A stretch of 64,000 nt of DNA from Pseudomonas sp. IPO3778 (lineage in GTDB: Bacteria; Pseudomonadota; Gammaproteobacteria; Pseudomonadales; Pseudomonadaceae). Location: contig NZ_JACARC010000017.1 in assembly GCF_013386825.1 (NCBI RefSeq), forward strand, positions 1 to 64,000. Reading direction: 5' to 3'. Under the pieces are notes generated by a model that searched no databases, was not told the DNA's origin, and saw only the letters and a program-made list of their open reading frames with translations. Position numbers and translations under genes: made by a program. Positions 33,638 to 42,080 of this stretch are shown one piece after another (position 1 is the stretch's first letter; every line of letters starts with the position of its first letter).

Positions 33638-34726
33638 ATGACCCGATTACTGCGCATTACCCTGCTGGGCCTGCTGATCCTCGCGGCCCTGCTGACCGGC
33701 TTGATCTACAGCCTGACCTGGCGCCCGGCCGCCAAGGAAACCCTGCCCATCCGCTGCGTCGCACCCCGTGCGCCGACCCTGTTGCCGGGCCAGGCGCTCA
33801 AGGTCATGACCTGGAACGTGCAATACCTGGCGGGCAAGAACTACGTATTCTGGTACGACACCCCGGACGGCAGCGGCCCGGACGACCGCCCCACCGTTGA
33901 AGACATGGCGTCCAGCCTCGACGAAGTGGCGCGGGTGATCCGCGACGAGCAGCCAGACATTCTGCTGCTGCAGGAAGTCGACGAAGGCGCCAAGCCTTCC
34001 AGCTACCAGGACCAACTGGCCTTGCTCCAGGAACGGCTGGCCGATTTTTACCCGTGCAGCGCCGAGGCGTTCGACTGGAAAGCCGACTTTGTGCCCGACC
34101 TGCACATCTTCGGCAGCGTCGGCCGCAAGCTGGTGACCATGAGCCGCTACCAGATCGAACACGCCGAGCGCCAGCAATTGCCGGTGGCCCGGGCCAACCT
34201 GATCAGCCGTCAATTCCAGCCCAAGCCCGCGTTATTGTTGACCTACCTGCCATTGAGCGATGGCGGTCAACTGGCCGTGCTCAATACCCGCCTGGACGGC
34301 ACGGCCCCCGGGCACAACGCGGTGCTGGAACAGGTGCAGGCCACCGTCAAGCTGGTGGATAAATTCGAAAGCCGTGGCACGCCATGGCTGATGGGTGGGG
34401 ATTTCAACTTGTTGCCGCTGGGGCAGTTCCTGCGCCTGGATCCCGGCAAACGTGGGCAATATTCGCCGGACAGTGAGCTGCACCTGCTGTGGGAAAAGTA
34501 CCCGATGATCCCGAGCAACAGCCAGTCCAGCGGGATTGACCGGGAAAAATGGCTGACGTACTTCCCGAATGACCCGACGGTAGACGGGCCGGACCGTACG
34601 CTGGATTACCTGTTCCACAGCTCGCGGATCAGAAAGGTGGAGAGCAACGTGCGGCAGAGCGATACGGTGCGTATCTCCACTCACATGCCGGTGATTGCGC
34701 GGTTCCTGTTGCCGGCGGCGCAGTAA
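33638..34726 (+). CDS. Endonuclease/exonuclease/phosphatase family protein
   Basis: 362 residues. One N-terminal membrane helix (LLRITLLGLLILAALLTGLI) anchors the protein, with the catalytic domain outside. EEP motifs: LKVMTWNVQYLAGKN (Asn), ILLLQEVDEGAK (catalytic Glu), LLMGGDFNLLPLG-like WLMGGDFNLLPLGQF (Asp and Asn), and TVRISTHMPVIARF with the final catalytic His. The family cleaves phosphodiesters in lipids or nucleic acids; here the substrate is probably a phospholipid or headgroup, which is inferred from the membrane anchor only. Confidence 0.85.
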   Translation: MTRLLRITLLGLLILAALLTGLIYSLTWRPAAKETLPIRCVAPRAPTLLPGQALKVMTWNVQYLAGKNYVFWYDTPDGSGPDDRPTVEDMASSLDEVARVIRDEQPDILLLQEVDEGAKPSSYQDQLALLQERLADFYPCSAEAFDWKADFVPDLHIFGSVGRKLVTMSRYQIEHAERQQLPVARANLISRQFQPKPALLLTYLPLSDGGQLAVLNTRLDGTAPGHNAVLEQVQATVKLVDKFESRGTPWLMGGDFNLLPLGQFLRLDPGKRGQYSPDSELHLLWEKYPMIPSNSQSSGIDREKWLTYFPNDPTVDGPDRTLDYLFHSSRIRKVESNVRQSDTVRISTHMPVIARFLLPAAQ

Positions 34727-34742
34727 GCCACGCGGCAAAACA

Positions 34743-34850
34743 GTGTAGGAGCTGGCTTGTGTGGGAGCCGGGCTTGCCCGCGATGCAGGCACCTCGGTCT
34801 AGCCGACAGGCCGAGATGATGCCATCGCAGGCAAGCCAGCTCCCACATTA
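34743..34850. repeat. REP element with doubled left head
   Basis: The left side has two heads in tandem, GTAGGAGCTGGCTTGT then GTGGGAGCCGGGCTTGCCC; the right side has the single complement CGCAGGCAAGCCAGCTCCCA. A CCTCGGT...GCCGAGA dyad lies in the spacer. Lies between convergent genes. Confidence 0.8.
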
Positions 34851-34864
34851 GATCTGCGATGTAC

Positions 34865-37372
34865 TTACTTTCTCGGCTTGATCCGAGCCGTAGGTTCAGC
34901 AATCAACGGATCATCCGGCCAGTAATGCTTCGGATACCGCCCTTTCAAATCCTTCTTCACCTCCGCGTACGTGCTGCGCCAGAAATTGGCCAGATCCTGC
35001 GTCACCTGCACCGGACGCCTTGCCGGTGACAGCAGATGCAACTTGACCACCTGCCGCCCGCCGGCAATCCGTGGTGTGTCTGCCAGCCCGAATAATTCCT
35101 GCAAGCGCACCGCCAGAATCGGCGGCTGCTCGCTGTAGTCCAGCCGCACCGACGAGCCCGACGGCACTTTCAAATGGTGGGGCGCCAACTCGTCCAGCCG
35201 CTGGGGCAACGGCCACGGCAGCAGGTTGTGCAGGAAGCTGGAAATATCCAGATTGGCGAAATGGCTCAGGCGCGAGACCTTGCCCAGGTACGGCATCAAC
35301 CAGTGTTCCAGGCTGATGAGCAAGGCGCGGTCGCTGACGTCCGGCCATTCACTGGCCTTGCCGGTATCCAGCTCACGCAGCAGCATCACCCTCGCCTGCC
35401 ATTGGCGCAGTTCCGGGGTCCAGGGCAGCAGTTCGAGGCCTTTGCGCCGTACCAGATTGACCAGCGCCTGGCTGCGGGCAGACTCGTCGAGGCCGGTCAG
35501 CGGTTCGCGGCTGAGCACCAGCTCGCCGACCTTGCGCTGGCGTTCGGCCCGCAGCACGCCTTCGCGCTCGTCCCAATCGAGCTGGTCGACGTTACGCACC
35601 TGCTCGGCCAGCACCGAATCAAACAGCGCCGGATCGAAATCCGCCGCGAGGTAAATCCGTTCTTCGCGCTGGCCCTGGCGGCTGCCCAAATCGGCGATCA
35701 CCAGCCAAGGTTGTTTCATCAGGCTGTCGGCTTCGGCGAAGAGTGCAGCACGACCGTTGGCGAGGCGGTATTCGGCACCGCCGGCACGCCGTTGCTGGGC
35801 GACGCGGTCCGGGTAGGCCAGCGCCAGCAAGGCGCCCAGCCAGCGCGGATGATCGGGATCAGCCACCGGCTGCTCGGCCTTGCCTCTTAAATAGCCACGG
35901 TATTGCCGCGCCAGTTGCCGGGCACGCTGCACACCACCTTGGGTGCCACGGGCCTTTTCTTCGCCGGAGAGCAACGCCAGGCGGCTGTGCAAATCCGCAC
36001 CGGCACCGCGCAGGATATCGCGTTCACCCAGCAGTGCTGCCACGTCACAGGCCATGTTAGCCAGGCCCAGATCCTGGCCACGCAACAACAGATGGGCGAT
36101 GCGTGGATGCGCCGGTAGCCCGGCCATTTTCTGGCCGTGGGCGGTCAGCTTGGCGTCGCTCAACGCGCCGAGGCGCTCAAGCAAATCCTGCGCTTGTGCA
36201 TAAGCGGCGGTAGGCGGTACGTCGAGCCACACCAACTGAGTAGGCGCCACGCCCCAGCGGCCCAGTTGCAGGGCCAGGCCGGAAAGATCCGCCGAGAGAA
36301 TTTCCGCACTGGAATACGCCGCCAGCCCTTCATGCTGGTCCTCGGACCACAACCGGTAACACACCCCCGGCTCCAGGCGCCCTGCCCGGCCGGCACGCTG
36401 GGTGGCGCTGGCGCGGGAGATGCGCTGGGTGTCGAGGCGGGTCATGCCGCTGCCCGGGTCAAAACGCGGAACCCGCGCCAGCCCGGCGTCGATCACCACG
36501 CACACGCCGTTGATGGTCAGGCTGGTCTCGGCAATGTTGGTGGCCAGTACCACTTTGCGCTGGCCGGCGGGGGCCGGGTCGATGGCGGCGCGTTGGGCGG
36601 CCAGGTCCAGTTCGCCGTGCAGCGGGCACAGCAGCACCTGGGTGTCAGGGCCCAGCGCGTCAGCCAATTGCTGATGGACCCGACGAATCTCGGCCTGGCC
36701 CGGCAGGAACACCAGCACGCTGCCGGTCTCATCGTGCAGGGCTTCAAGGATCGTCTGCACCAGCCGTGGCTCGATAAATTCGCCGGGCTGGAACGGCCGG
36801 CCCCAGCGCATCTGCACCGGGTACATGCGCCCTTCGCTGCGCAGGATGGGCGCATCGTCCAGCAACCCGGCCAGGCGCTCGCCTTCCAGGGTGGCGGACA
36901 TCAGCAGGATTTTCAGCGGCTGCTCGTCGCGAAACAGGTCCCGGCCATTCAGGCTCAGGGCCAAAGCCAGGTCGGCGTCCAGGCTGCGTTCGTGGAACTC
37001 ATCGAAGATCAGCAAGCCCACGCCGTCCAGCGCCGGGTCATCCTGCAAGCGGCGGGTGAGGATGCCTTCGGTGACCACTTCGATCCGGGTGTGGGGGCCG
37101 ACTTTACTGTCCAGGCGAATCCGGTAGCCGACGGTCTCGCCGACCTTTTCGCCCAGTTCGCTGGCCAGCCTTTCTGCTGCGGCGCGGGCGGCCAGCCGCC
37201 GGGGTTCAAGCATCAAGATGGTTTGCCCGGCCAGCCAGGGCTCATTCAACAGCGCCAATGGCACCCGTGTGGTTTTACCGGCGCCGGGCGGTGCTTCGAG
37301 CACGGCTTCATGGCGCGTCGCCAAGGCGTCACGCAGGGCGGGTAAAACATCATCGATTGGCAACGAATTCAT
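34865..37372 (-). CDS. hrpB: ATP-dependent helicase HrpB
   Basis: 835 residues from the ATG at 37372. A DEAH-family helicase: Walker A APPGAGKTTRVPLAL (GAGKTT 30-35), motif II DEFH at 124-127, the QRAGRAGRLEPG motif VI near residue 340, then HA2 and a C-terminal HrpB domain containing VPSGSSVRLDYSEQPPILAV and the ending LANFWRSTYAEVKKDLKGRY. These C-terminal motifs identify HrpB rather than HrpA. The exact RNA role in bacteria is poorly known. The long upstream extension to 37441 is not supported. Confidence 0.94.
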   Translation of the reverse strand: MNSLPIDDVLPALRDALATRHEAVLEAPPGAGKTTRVPLALLNEPWLAGQTILMLEPRRLAARAAAERLASELGEKVGETVGYRIRLDSKVGPHTRIEVVTEGILTRRLQDDPALDGVGLLIFDEFHERSLDADLALALSLNGRDLFRDEQPLKILLMSATLEGERLAGLLDDAPILRSEGRMYPVQMRWGRPFQPGEFIEPRLVQTILEALHDETGSVLVFLPGQAEIRRVHQQLADALGPDTQVLLCPLHGELDLAAQRAAIDPAPAGQRKVVLATNIAETSLTINGVCVVIDAGLARVPRFDPGSGMTRLDTQRISRASATQRAGRAGRLEPGVCYRLWSEDQHEGLAAYSSAEILSADLSGLALQLGRWGVAPTQLVWLDVPPTAAYAQAQDLLERLGALSDAKLTAHGQKMAGLPAHPRIAHLLLRGQDLGLANMACDVAALLGERDILRGAGADLHSRLALLSGEEKARGTQGGVQRARQLARQYRGYLRGKAEQPVADPDHPRWLGALLALAYPDRVAQQRRAGGAEYRLANGRAALFAEADSLMKQPWLVIADLGSRQGQREERIYLAADFDPALFDSVLAEQVRNVDQLDWDEREGVLRAERQRKVGELVLSREPLTGLDESARSQALVNLVRRKGLELLPWTPELRQWQARVMLLRELDTGKASEWPDVSDRALLISLEHWLMPYLGKVSRLSHFANLDISSFLHNLLPWPLPQRLDELAPHHLKVPSGSSVRLDYSEQPPILAVRLQELFGLADTPRIAGGRQVVKLHLLSPARRPVQVTQDLANFWRSTYAEVKKDLKGRYPKHYWPDDPLIAEPTARIKPRK

Positions 37373-37463
37373 ACTGGCTCCAAAGCAGAGCGGCGAGTAT
37401 AACGGCGAACTGCCGGGTGTCGGTGGTGGTCTCAACAACACGGCCCCGTCCTGACTGGAATGC

Positions 37464-37565
37464 GGTCAAAGGTGGGAGCTGGCTTGCCTGCGATAGCGGT
37501 GTGTCAGCCAACACACCTGACACTGAACCACCGCCATCGCAGGCAAGCCAGCTCCCACATTTGAT
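37464..37565. repeat. REP pair (GTGGGAGCTGGCTTGCCTGCGA family)
   Basis: GGTCAAAGGTGGGAGCTGGC on the left and GCCAGCTCCCACATTTGATC on the right, with a GTGTCAG...CTGACAC-like inner dyad. Located between the divergent hrpB and small lipoprotein genes, so it is in a promoter region, not between convergent genes. Confidence 0.85.
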
Positions 37566-37622
37566 CATCGTCGCCTTGTAGACTGGCTTATAGTCACTTT
37601 CATTATTTTCAAGGAGAGTCCC

Positions 37623-38042
37623 ATGCGTGTTGCTTCCCGTGTCATCGGCGGTGTTCTGGCCGTCACCCTGCTGAGCCAGTTGACGGCGTGCGGCTCGATT
37701 TTCTACCCCGACCGCCGGGGCCAGATCGACGGCAAGATCGACCCGGCGATTGCCGTGCTCGATGCGGTCGGCCTGCTGTTCTACATAATCCCGGGCCTGA
37801 TCGCCTTCGGTGTCGACTTCGCCACCGGCGCGATTTACTTCGAGCCCGGCAAGACCGCCCAGGTGGCCCCGGAAAAACTCCAGCAAGCCATCGGCGCCGA
37901 CGGTAAGGTCGATAACGCCAAGCTGCAAACCATCATCCAGAAAGAAACCGGGCATAACCTGCCGCTGGACGACCCGCGCATGATCCAGTTCAAGGGCAGC
38001 GTGCAACAGCTCGCCACCCTGGGCCTGCAACCCGCCGCTTAA
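37623..38042 (+). CDS. Small lipoprotein of unknown function
   Basis: 139 residues, AAGGAGA ribosome binding site just upstream. The signal peptide ends in the lipobox LTAC (Cys at about residue 23), followed by GSIFYPDRRGQIDGKIDPAI. A hydrophobic segment, LDAVGLLFYIIPGLIAFGVD, follows, so the mature protein may contact the membrane a second time. Resembles polyribonucleotide-unrelated conserved Pseudomonas proteins with the same FYPDRRGQ motif. 15 bp upstream of the cation efflux gene, likely one transcript. Confidence 0.75.
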   Translation: MRVASRVIGGVLAVTLLSQLTACGSIFYPDRRGQIDGKIDPAIAVLDAVGLLFYIIPGLIAFGVDFATGAIYFEPGKTAQVAPEKLQQAIGADGKVDNAKLQTIIQKETGHNLPLDDPRMIQFKGSVQQLATLGLQPAA

Positions 38043-38057
38043 GGACTGACCCGCCCC

Positions 38058-38951
38058 ATGACCACCAGTCCCGAACACGCCCGGCTGTTGCGCCTGGCCA
38101 CCCGCGCGTCCGTCGGTGTGGCCTGTGTGCTGATTGTGACCAAAGCCATCGCCTGGTGGCTCAGTGGCTCGGTGAGCATGCTCGCCGGCCTGACCGACTC
38201 CCTGCTCGACGGCGTCACCTCGCTGCTTAACCTGTTGGCCGTGCACTACGCCTTGCGCCCGGCCGATGACGACCACCGTTATGGCCACGGCAAGGCGGAG
38301 TCCCTGTCGGGCATGGCCCAGGCGCTGTTTATCGCCGGCAGTGCGGTGTTGATCGCCTTCCAGGCGTTCCAGCGTTTGCAGCATCCGGAACCGGTGGGCG
38401 CGCCATGGTTGAGCATCGGGGTGATCGTCCTGTCCCTGGCGCTGACGGCGGCGCTGCTGGTCCTGCAGCACCGGGTAATCCGCGAAACCGGCTCCAACGC
38501 CATCCGCGCCGACTCGCTGCACTACCGCTCAGACATGATGCTCAACGGCAGCATTCTGGTAGCGCTGGTGCTGGCGGCGTTTGGGTTTCATCAGGTGGAT
38601 GCCTGGTTCGGCCTGGGCATCGCGGCCTACATTTTGTGGAGCGCGATCCAGATCGCCCGGGAAAGCTTTTCGGTGTTGATGGACGAGGAGCTGCCGCCGG
38701 ATGTCAGCCAGCACATGCTGGAACTGGCGTGCAGTGTGCCCGGCGTATTGGGTGCCCATGACTTGCGCACGCGGATTTCCGGCAGCCACTGGTTTGTGCA
38801 GTTGCACCTGGAATTGCCGGGGGAATTGAGTCTGTCAGTGGCCCATGGCATCAGCGACCAGGCCGCCGATGCCATCCACAACGCCTACCCGCGAGCCGAA
38901 GTGCTGGTGCACGCCGACCCGCAGGAAGTGGTCAAGGGCGCGAAGGCCTAG
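38058..38951 (+). CDS. Cation diffusion facilitator (FieF/YiiP-like metal efflux)
   Basis: 297 residues, close to E. coli FieF (300). Six membrane helices, then a cytosolic metal-binding domain. Helix 2 has LAGLTDSLLDGVTSLLNLLA with the DxxxD zinc site (Asp/Asp), loop DDDHRYGHGKAESLSGM is the family signature, and helix 5 has ADSLHYRSDMMLN with the His and Asp ligands. The C-terminal domain ends with AEVLVHADPQEVV. Exports Zn2+ and/or Fe2+ against protons. Its 3' end overlaps the convergent DUF6515 gene by 4 bp. Confidence 0.9.
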   Translation: MTTSPEHARLLRLATRASVGVACVLIVTKAIAWWLSGSVSMLAGLTDSLLDGVTSLLNLLAVHYALRPADDDHRYGHGKAESLSGMAQALFIAGSAVLIAFQAFQRLQHPEPVGAPWLSIGVIVLSLALTAALLVLQHRVIRETGSNAIRADSLHYRSDMMLNGSILVALVLAAFGFHQVDAWFGLGIAAYILWSAIQIARESFSVLMDEELPPDVSQHMLELACSVPGVLGAHDLRTRISGSHWFVQLHLELPGELSLSVAHGISDQAADAIHNAYPRAEVLVHADPQEVVKGAKA

Positions 38952-40084
38952 TACTGCACCTGATACCCGCGACTGGTCAGGCAGTTGCCCTGGGCCTGGC
39001 GGTAGGTTTGCACCACCGCCGGGTCTGGCGCGTAGGTGACGGTCCTGGGGTCGAACCCACTTTGTTGCACGGCCCAGCGATAGCAGTCATAGCCGTCCTG
39101 CTGGACTTGCGCCGGTGACTGGCCGTTGGCCGGGTACGCGACCACGTCATAACCATTGCCTTGGGGCACGGGTTGCGGCGCTGGCGCGGCCGGTGGGGGC
39201 TCAACCACCACGTACTGCTGGCTGCTTTCTTCGTAGGTGTAATAGGCACCGGCCGCGAGGAAAAACAACGCGCTGCCCACCCACACTTCCCGCGCGTAGT
39301 CCGGCAGGTATTGCACGCGAATCCCGTACGGCGGCGTCACGACGACGTAGCGCGGGCCTTGCGGGCGATACCAGTAGCCACCCGAGAAGAAGTAGTCCTG
39401 GCCGCGATACGGCACGCGGTAATTGCGGTCGGGGAAGCGGTCGACGATGTAACCCGGACGGTATTGCGGGCCAGGGCCCCAGCCGTTGCCGTGCCCGTCG
39501 GGGCGGCCTGGCCAGCGGTGATCGTTGGGGTGGTTATTGCCGCCGCCATTACCGCCATTGAAGCCAGGCCGGCCCGGACCACCCTGGCCGCCATTACCGG
39601 CTTGCCAATGCTGGTTGCCATCATTACGACGCGGAATGTCCTGGTAATTGCCGGGACGCGGTTCCTGGGTCTGGCGCACGGTGTCCGGGCGCCCCTGGAT
39701 CGGCAGGTTATTGGCCGGCTGCGGTGCTTGAGGCTGCGGCGCCGGGTGCGGCTGTTGATTGCCTTGCGGGTGACCCTGCCACTGGCCGCCGCCATTCGGG
39801 CGCTCGAAATTCTGGTTCTGCGGCCGTGGCTGATTATTTTCGAAATGCTGATTCTGCGGACGCGGCTGATTACTCTCGGGACGAGGGGCTTCAGGACGCG
39901 GTTGATTGTTTTGCGGTCGAGGCTGGTTGTTCTGCGGCCGCGGCTGGTTATTGCCCGGGTGCCCTTCCGGGCCTCTTTCATGCTGACCACCGCCTTCCTG
40001 GCGTGGCGGGTCGTCGGCCATCACTTGCGCACCAACACTCATCATCAGCAAACCAACACCTGCCAAACGCCAGATGCGCTTCAT
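38948..40084 (-). CDS. DUF6515 family exported protein with Pro/Asn/Gln repeats
   Basis: 378 residues from the ATG at 40084, with a Sec signal peptide (MKRIWRLAGVGLLMMSVGAQ, cut near VMA). Residues about 30-190 are a low-complexity region of imperfect QPRPQNN repeats and Gly/Asn-rich stretches. The conserved part (about 215-300) has VPYRGQDYFFSGGYWYRPQG and YVVVTPPYGIRVQYLP, then a possible membrane segment, WVGSALFFLAAGAYYTYEES. The C-terminal 70 residues hold three cysteines (YDCYRWAVQQSG, GNCLTSRGYQ). Probably on the cell surface or in the periplasm. Function unknown. Confidence 0.78.
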   Translation of the reverse strand: MKRIWRLAGVGLLMMSVGAQVMADDPPRQEGGGQHERGPEGHPGNNQPRPQNNQPRPQNNQPRPEAPRPESNQPRPQNQHFENNQPRPQNQNFERPNGGGQWQGHPQGNQQPHPAPQPQAPQPANNLPIQGRPDTVRQTQEPRPGNYQDIPRRNDGNQHWQAGNGGQGGPGRPGFNGGNGGGNNHPNDHRWPGRPDGHGNGWGPGPQYRPGYIVDRFPDRNYRVPYRGQDYFFSGGYWYRPQGPRYVVVTPPYGIRVQYLPDYAREVWVGSALFFLAAGAYYTYEESSQQYVVVEPPPAAPAPQPVPQGNGYDVVAYPANGQSPAQVQQDGYDCYRWAVQQSGFDPRTVTYAPDPAVVQTYRQAQGNCLTSRGYQVQY

Positions 40085-40185
40085 GCTATTCCTCACTGCG
40101 GATTAGGGCCTACACGTAAGACTGGAAAACCGGGGCCCGGTTCTGCGACAGGTTATCAGTCACGAGAACTATTTTCGCAGGCAAT

Positions 40186-40212
40186 AAAAAGGGGCGACCC
40201 GTCGGTCGCCCC
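40186..40212 (-). terminator. Rho-independent terminator, minus strand
   Basis: A perfect 9-bp stem (GGGGCGACC/GGTCGCCCC, 40191-40199 and 40204-40212) with a 4-base loop. On the minus strand it is followed by five U residues. No annotated gene on that strand ends here; the next one upstream would have to begin between 40220 and 40498. It therefore ends either a small RNA or a leader of the DUF6515 gene. Confidence 0.75.
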
Positions 40213-40498
40213 TTGAGAACTTCGTCCTGGCTCAACGCTTTTGACGTTGGCTCACCTCACGCCGTCTTGTGGACAGTGTGCAGCCCGGGGGCCGGGGCAA
40301 CCCGGTGGGGTTGGCGGCCGCAGCCGGCGGTATGAGCGGGCTGCAGTGGACTGTATGTCCGGGCGGTGATTCTGTTGATAACTTTACGCCCCAAGCCCGG
40401 ACAGAGGATTGCGAAGATTGCGTCAATAAACAGTGCTTGCGCAATTTTTAACCCTGGATAGATAATTCGCCGCAATAGTTACGACAAAGGCCAGCCCC
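40213..40498. other. Gene-free stretch with a possible minus-strand small RNA
   Basis: No protein gene with family resemblance is seen here; a minus-strand frame of about 70 codons (40257-40475) has no recognisable product. The minus strand ends in the strong terminator at 40186-40212. A weak promoter, TTGTCG-N17-TATCTA, can be proposed near 40460-40490 on the minus strand. The right end also holds the promoter of the Lrp-type gene at 40499. Confidence 0.35.
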
Positions 40499-40978
40499 AT
40501 GAGCAAGCTTGACCGATACGACCTGAGTATTTTGGCGGAATTGCAGCGCGACGCGAGGATCTCCAACCAGGAGTTGGCCGAACGCATCGGCTTGTCGCCT
40601 TCGCCGTGCTCACGCCGGGTCAAGCAATTGGAAGATGACGGCTACATCGCCCGCCAGGTCGCCTTGCTCGACCGCAAGATGCTCGGTCTCAGTCTCACGG
40701 CCTACGTGCTGATCGGCATGGACCGACATACCCCCGAGCGTTTCGAGAATTTCGAAGCGGCCATCCGCACCTTGCCGCAGGTACTGGAGTGCAGCCTGGT
40801 AACCGGGATGGATGCCGACTATCAATTGAAGGTGGTGGTGCCAGACATGGATCACTATCAGAAACTGCTGCTGGGGCACCTGACCCGGATCGAAGGCGTC
40901 ACCAGCGTGCGCTCAAGCTTTGTGTTGAACCAGGTGCTCAACAGCACCGAATTGCCGCTGACCCACCTGCGCACTTAA
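40499..40978 (+). CDS. Lrp/AsnC family transcriptional regulator
   Basis: 159 residues. Helix-turn-helix SKLDRYDLSILAELQRDARI with GLSPSPCSRRVKQLEDDGYI (about 2-52), then the RAM domain (TAYVLIGMDRHTPERFENFE, ECSLVTGMDADYQLKVVVPD). The SPSPCSRRVK recognition helix is typical of Lrp homologues acting on amino acid genes. It stands alone: the neighbours on both sides are not co-oriented metabolic genes, so its targets are unknown. Confidence 0.9.
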   Translation: MSKLDRYDLSILAELQRDARISNQELAERIGLSPSPCSRRVKQLEDDGYIARQVALLDRKMLGLSLTAYVLIGMDRHTPERFENFEAAIRTLPQVLECSLVTGMDADYQLKVVVPDMDHYQKLLLGHLTRIEGVTSVRSSFVLNQVLNSTELPLTHLRT

Positions 40979-40993
40979 GACCAGCGCGGAACA

Positions 40994-41082
40994 AATGTGG
41001 GAGCTGGCTTGCCTGCGATGCAAACGACTCGGTCTTTCCGAGACACCGAGGTGATGCAATCGCAGGCAAGCCAGCTCCCACA
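40994..41082. repeat. REP pair (GTGGGAGCTGGCTTGCCTGCGATG family)
   Basis: AATGTGGGAGCTGGCTTGCC and GGCAAGCCAGCTCCCACA enclose a spacer with CTCGGT...ACCGAG. It follows the Lrp gene and precedes the DUF2788 gene on the same strand. Confidence 0.85.
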
Positions 41083-41155
41083 GACCGACGCAGGTCAATG
41101 ATGGGCTTATGATGCTGGCGTATACTTGCGGCCCTACCCCGCCGGAAACCACCCG

Positions 41156-41374
41156 ATGAACTCGATTGATCCCGCCGTGTTTGAAGAATGGATGATGACC
41201 GGCCTGGTCAGCATCCTGATCATTTTCATGGGTTTTATCGTCTGGGACCTGGCGAAGAAATCCAAGGCCGGGCGCTTTGGCTCGATGATCCTGTTCTTCG
41301 TGCTGGGCCTGGGCGTCGCCGCGTTCATCATCAAGAGCGTGGTGATCGGCCTGATCGAGTCCGGCGCCTTATAA
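41156..41374 (+). CDS. DUF2788 family small membrane protein
   Basis: 72 residues from the ATG at 41156. Two membrane helices: [20 protein letters not shown] and [20 protein letters not shown], joined by the basic loop [11 protein letters not shown]. The start [12 protein letters not shown] fits the DUF2788 family of gamma-proteobacteria. Function unknown. It overlaps the convergent pseudouridine synthase gene by 6 bp. Confidence 0.83.
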   Translation: MNSIDPAVFEEWMMTGLVSILIIFMGFIVWDLAKKSKAGRFGSMILFFVLGLGVAAFIIKSVVIGLIESGAL

Positions 41375-42010
41375 GCGCGCCGGCACTTCCTTCCATTGGC
41401 CTTGATCCAGGCCGTCGATCGACCAGTCACCTATCCGCACCCGCACCAGCCGCAACGTCGGCAAGCCCACCGCTGCCGTCATACGTCGCACCTGGCGGTT
41501 ACGCCCCTCACGAATCACCAGCTCCAGCCAATGGGTCGGCACGCTTTTGCGAAACCGCACCGGCGGGTTGCGCGGCCACAGTTGCGGCTCGTCCAACTGC
41601 CGCGCTTCGGCGGGCAGGGTCATGCCGTCGTTGAGTTCCACACCGTCGCGCAAGCGCTGCAACTGTTCCTCGGTCGGCTCGCCTTCCACCTGCACCCAGT
41701 AGGTTTTCGCCAGCTTGTGCTTGGGGTCAGCGATGCGCGCCTGCAATTGGCCGTCGTTGGTCAGCAGCAACAGGCCTTCACTGTCACGGTCCAGGCGCCC
41801 GGCCGGGTAGATGCCGGGGATGTCGATGAAATCCTTGAGGGTCGCCCGTCCGCCTTCGTCGCTGAACTGGGTCAGCACATCGAAGGGTTTATTGAACAGG
41901 ATCAGCTTGGGCTCGGCCGGTGGCGCCTTGGCGACACGGCGCGGGGCTGACGAAGTTTGTGGGCTTTTCACACCGGGGCGGCGGGAAACGGGACGGGCAG
42001 GACGGGACAT
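41369..42010 (-). CDS. rluE: 23S rRNA pseudouridine synthase, RluE-like
   Basis: 213 residues from the ATG at 42010 (an ATG at 42022 is also possible; neither has a clear ribosome binding site). Catalytic motif [20 protein letters not shown] with the nucleophile Asp. RsuA/RluB/E/F family, and there is no S4 domain before the catalytic domain, which favours RluE (U2457). Conserved [20 protein letters not shown] and [20 protein letters not shown] follow. The N-terminal 25 residues are basic and probably disordered. Confidence 0.87.
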   Translation of the reverse strand: MSRPARPVSRRPGVKSPQTSSAPRRVAKAPPAEPKLILFNKPFDVLTQFSDEGGRATLKDFIDIPGIYPAGRLDRDSEGLLLLTNDGQLQARIADPKHKLAKTYWVQVEGEPTEEQLQRLRDGVELNDGMTLPAEARQLDEPQLWPRNPPVRFRKSVPTHWLELVIREGRNRQVRRMTAAVGLPTLRLVRVRIGDWSIDGLDQGQWKEVPARL

Positions 42011-42080
42011 GGCAAGGAACATCTAACGGTCAGGACCGACAATGCTAGTGGCCTGACCGTTAAATAACCATCCCAACCGT

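Noticed and set aside
34865..37372. hrpB as part of a type III (hrp) gene cluster together with the HrpK-like gene
   Set aside because: This HrpB is the DEAH-box RNA helicase, unrelated to the plant-pathogen HrpB secretion proteins; the name is a coincidence.
40260..40400. DnaA boxes or origin-like site (TTATCAACA, TGTGGACAG)
   Set aside because: Only single, imperfect matches, no AT-rich unwinding region and no dnaA/dnaN/rpmH neighbours.
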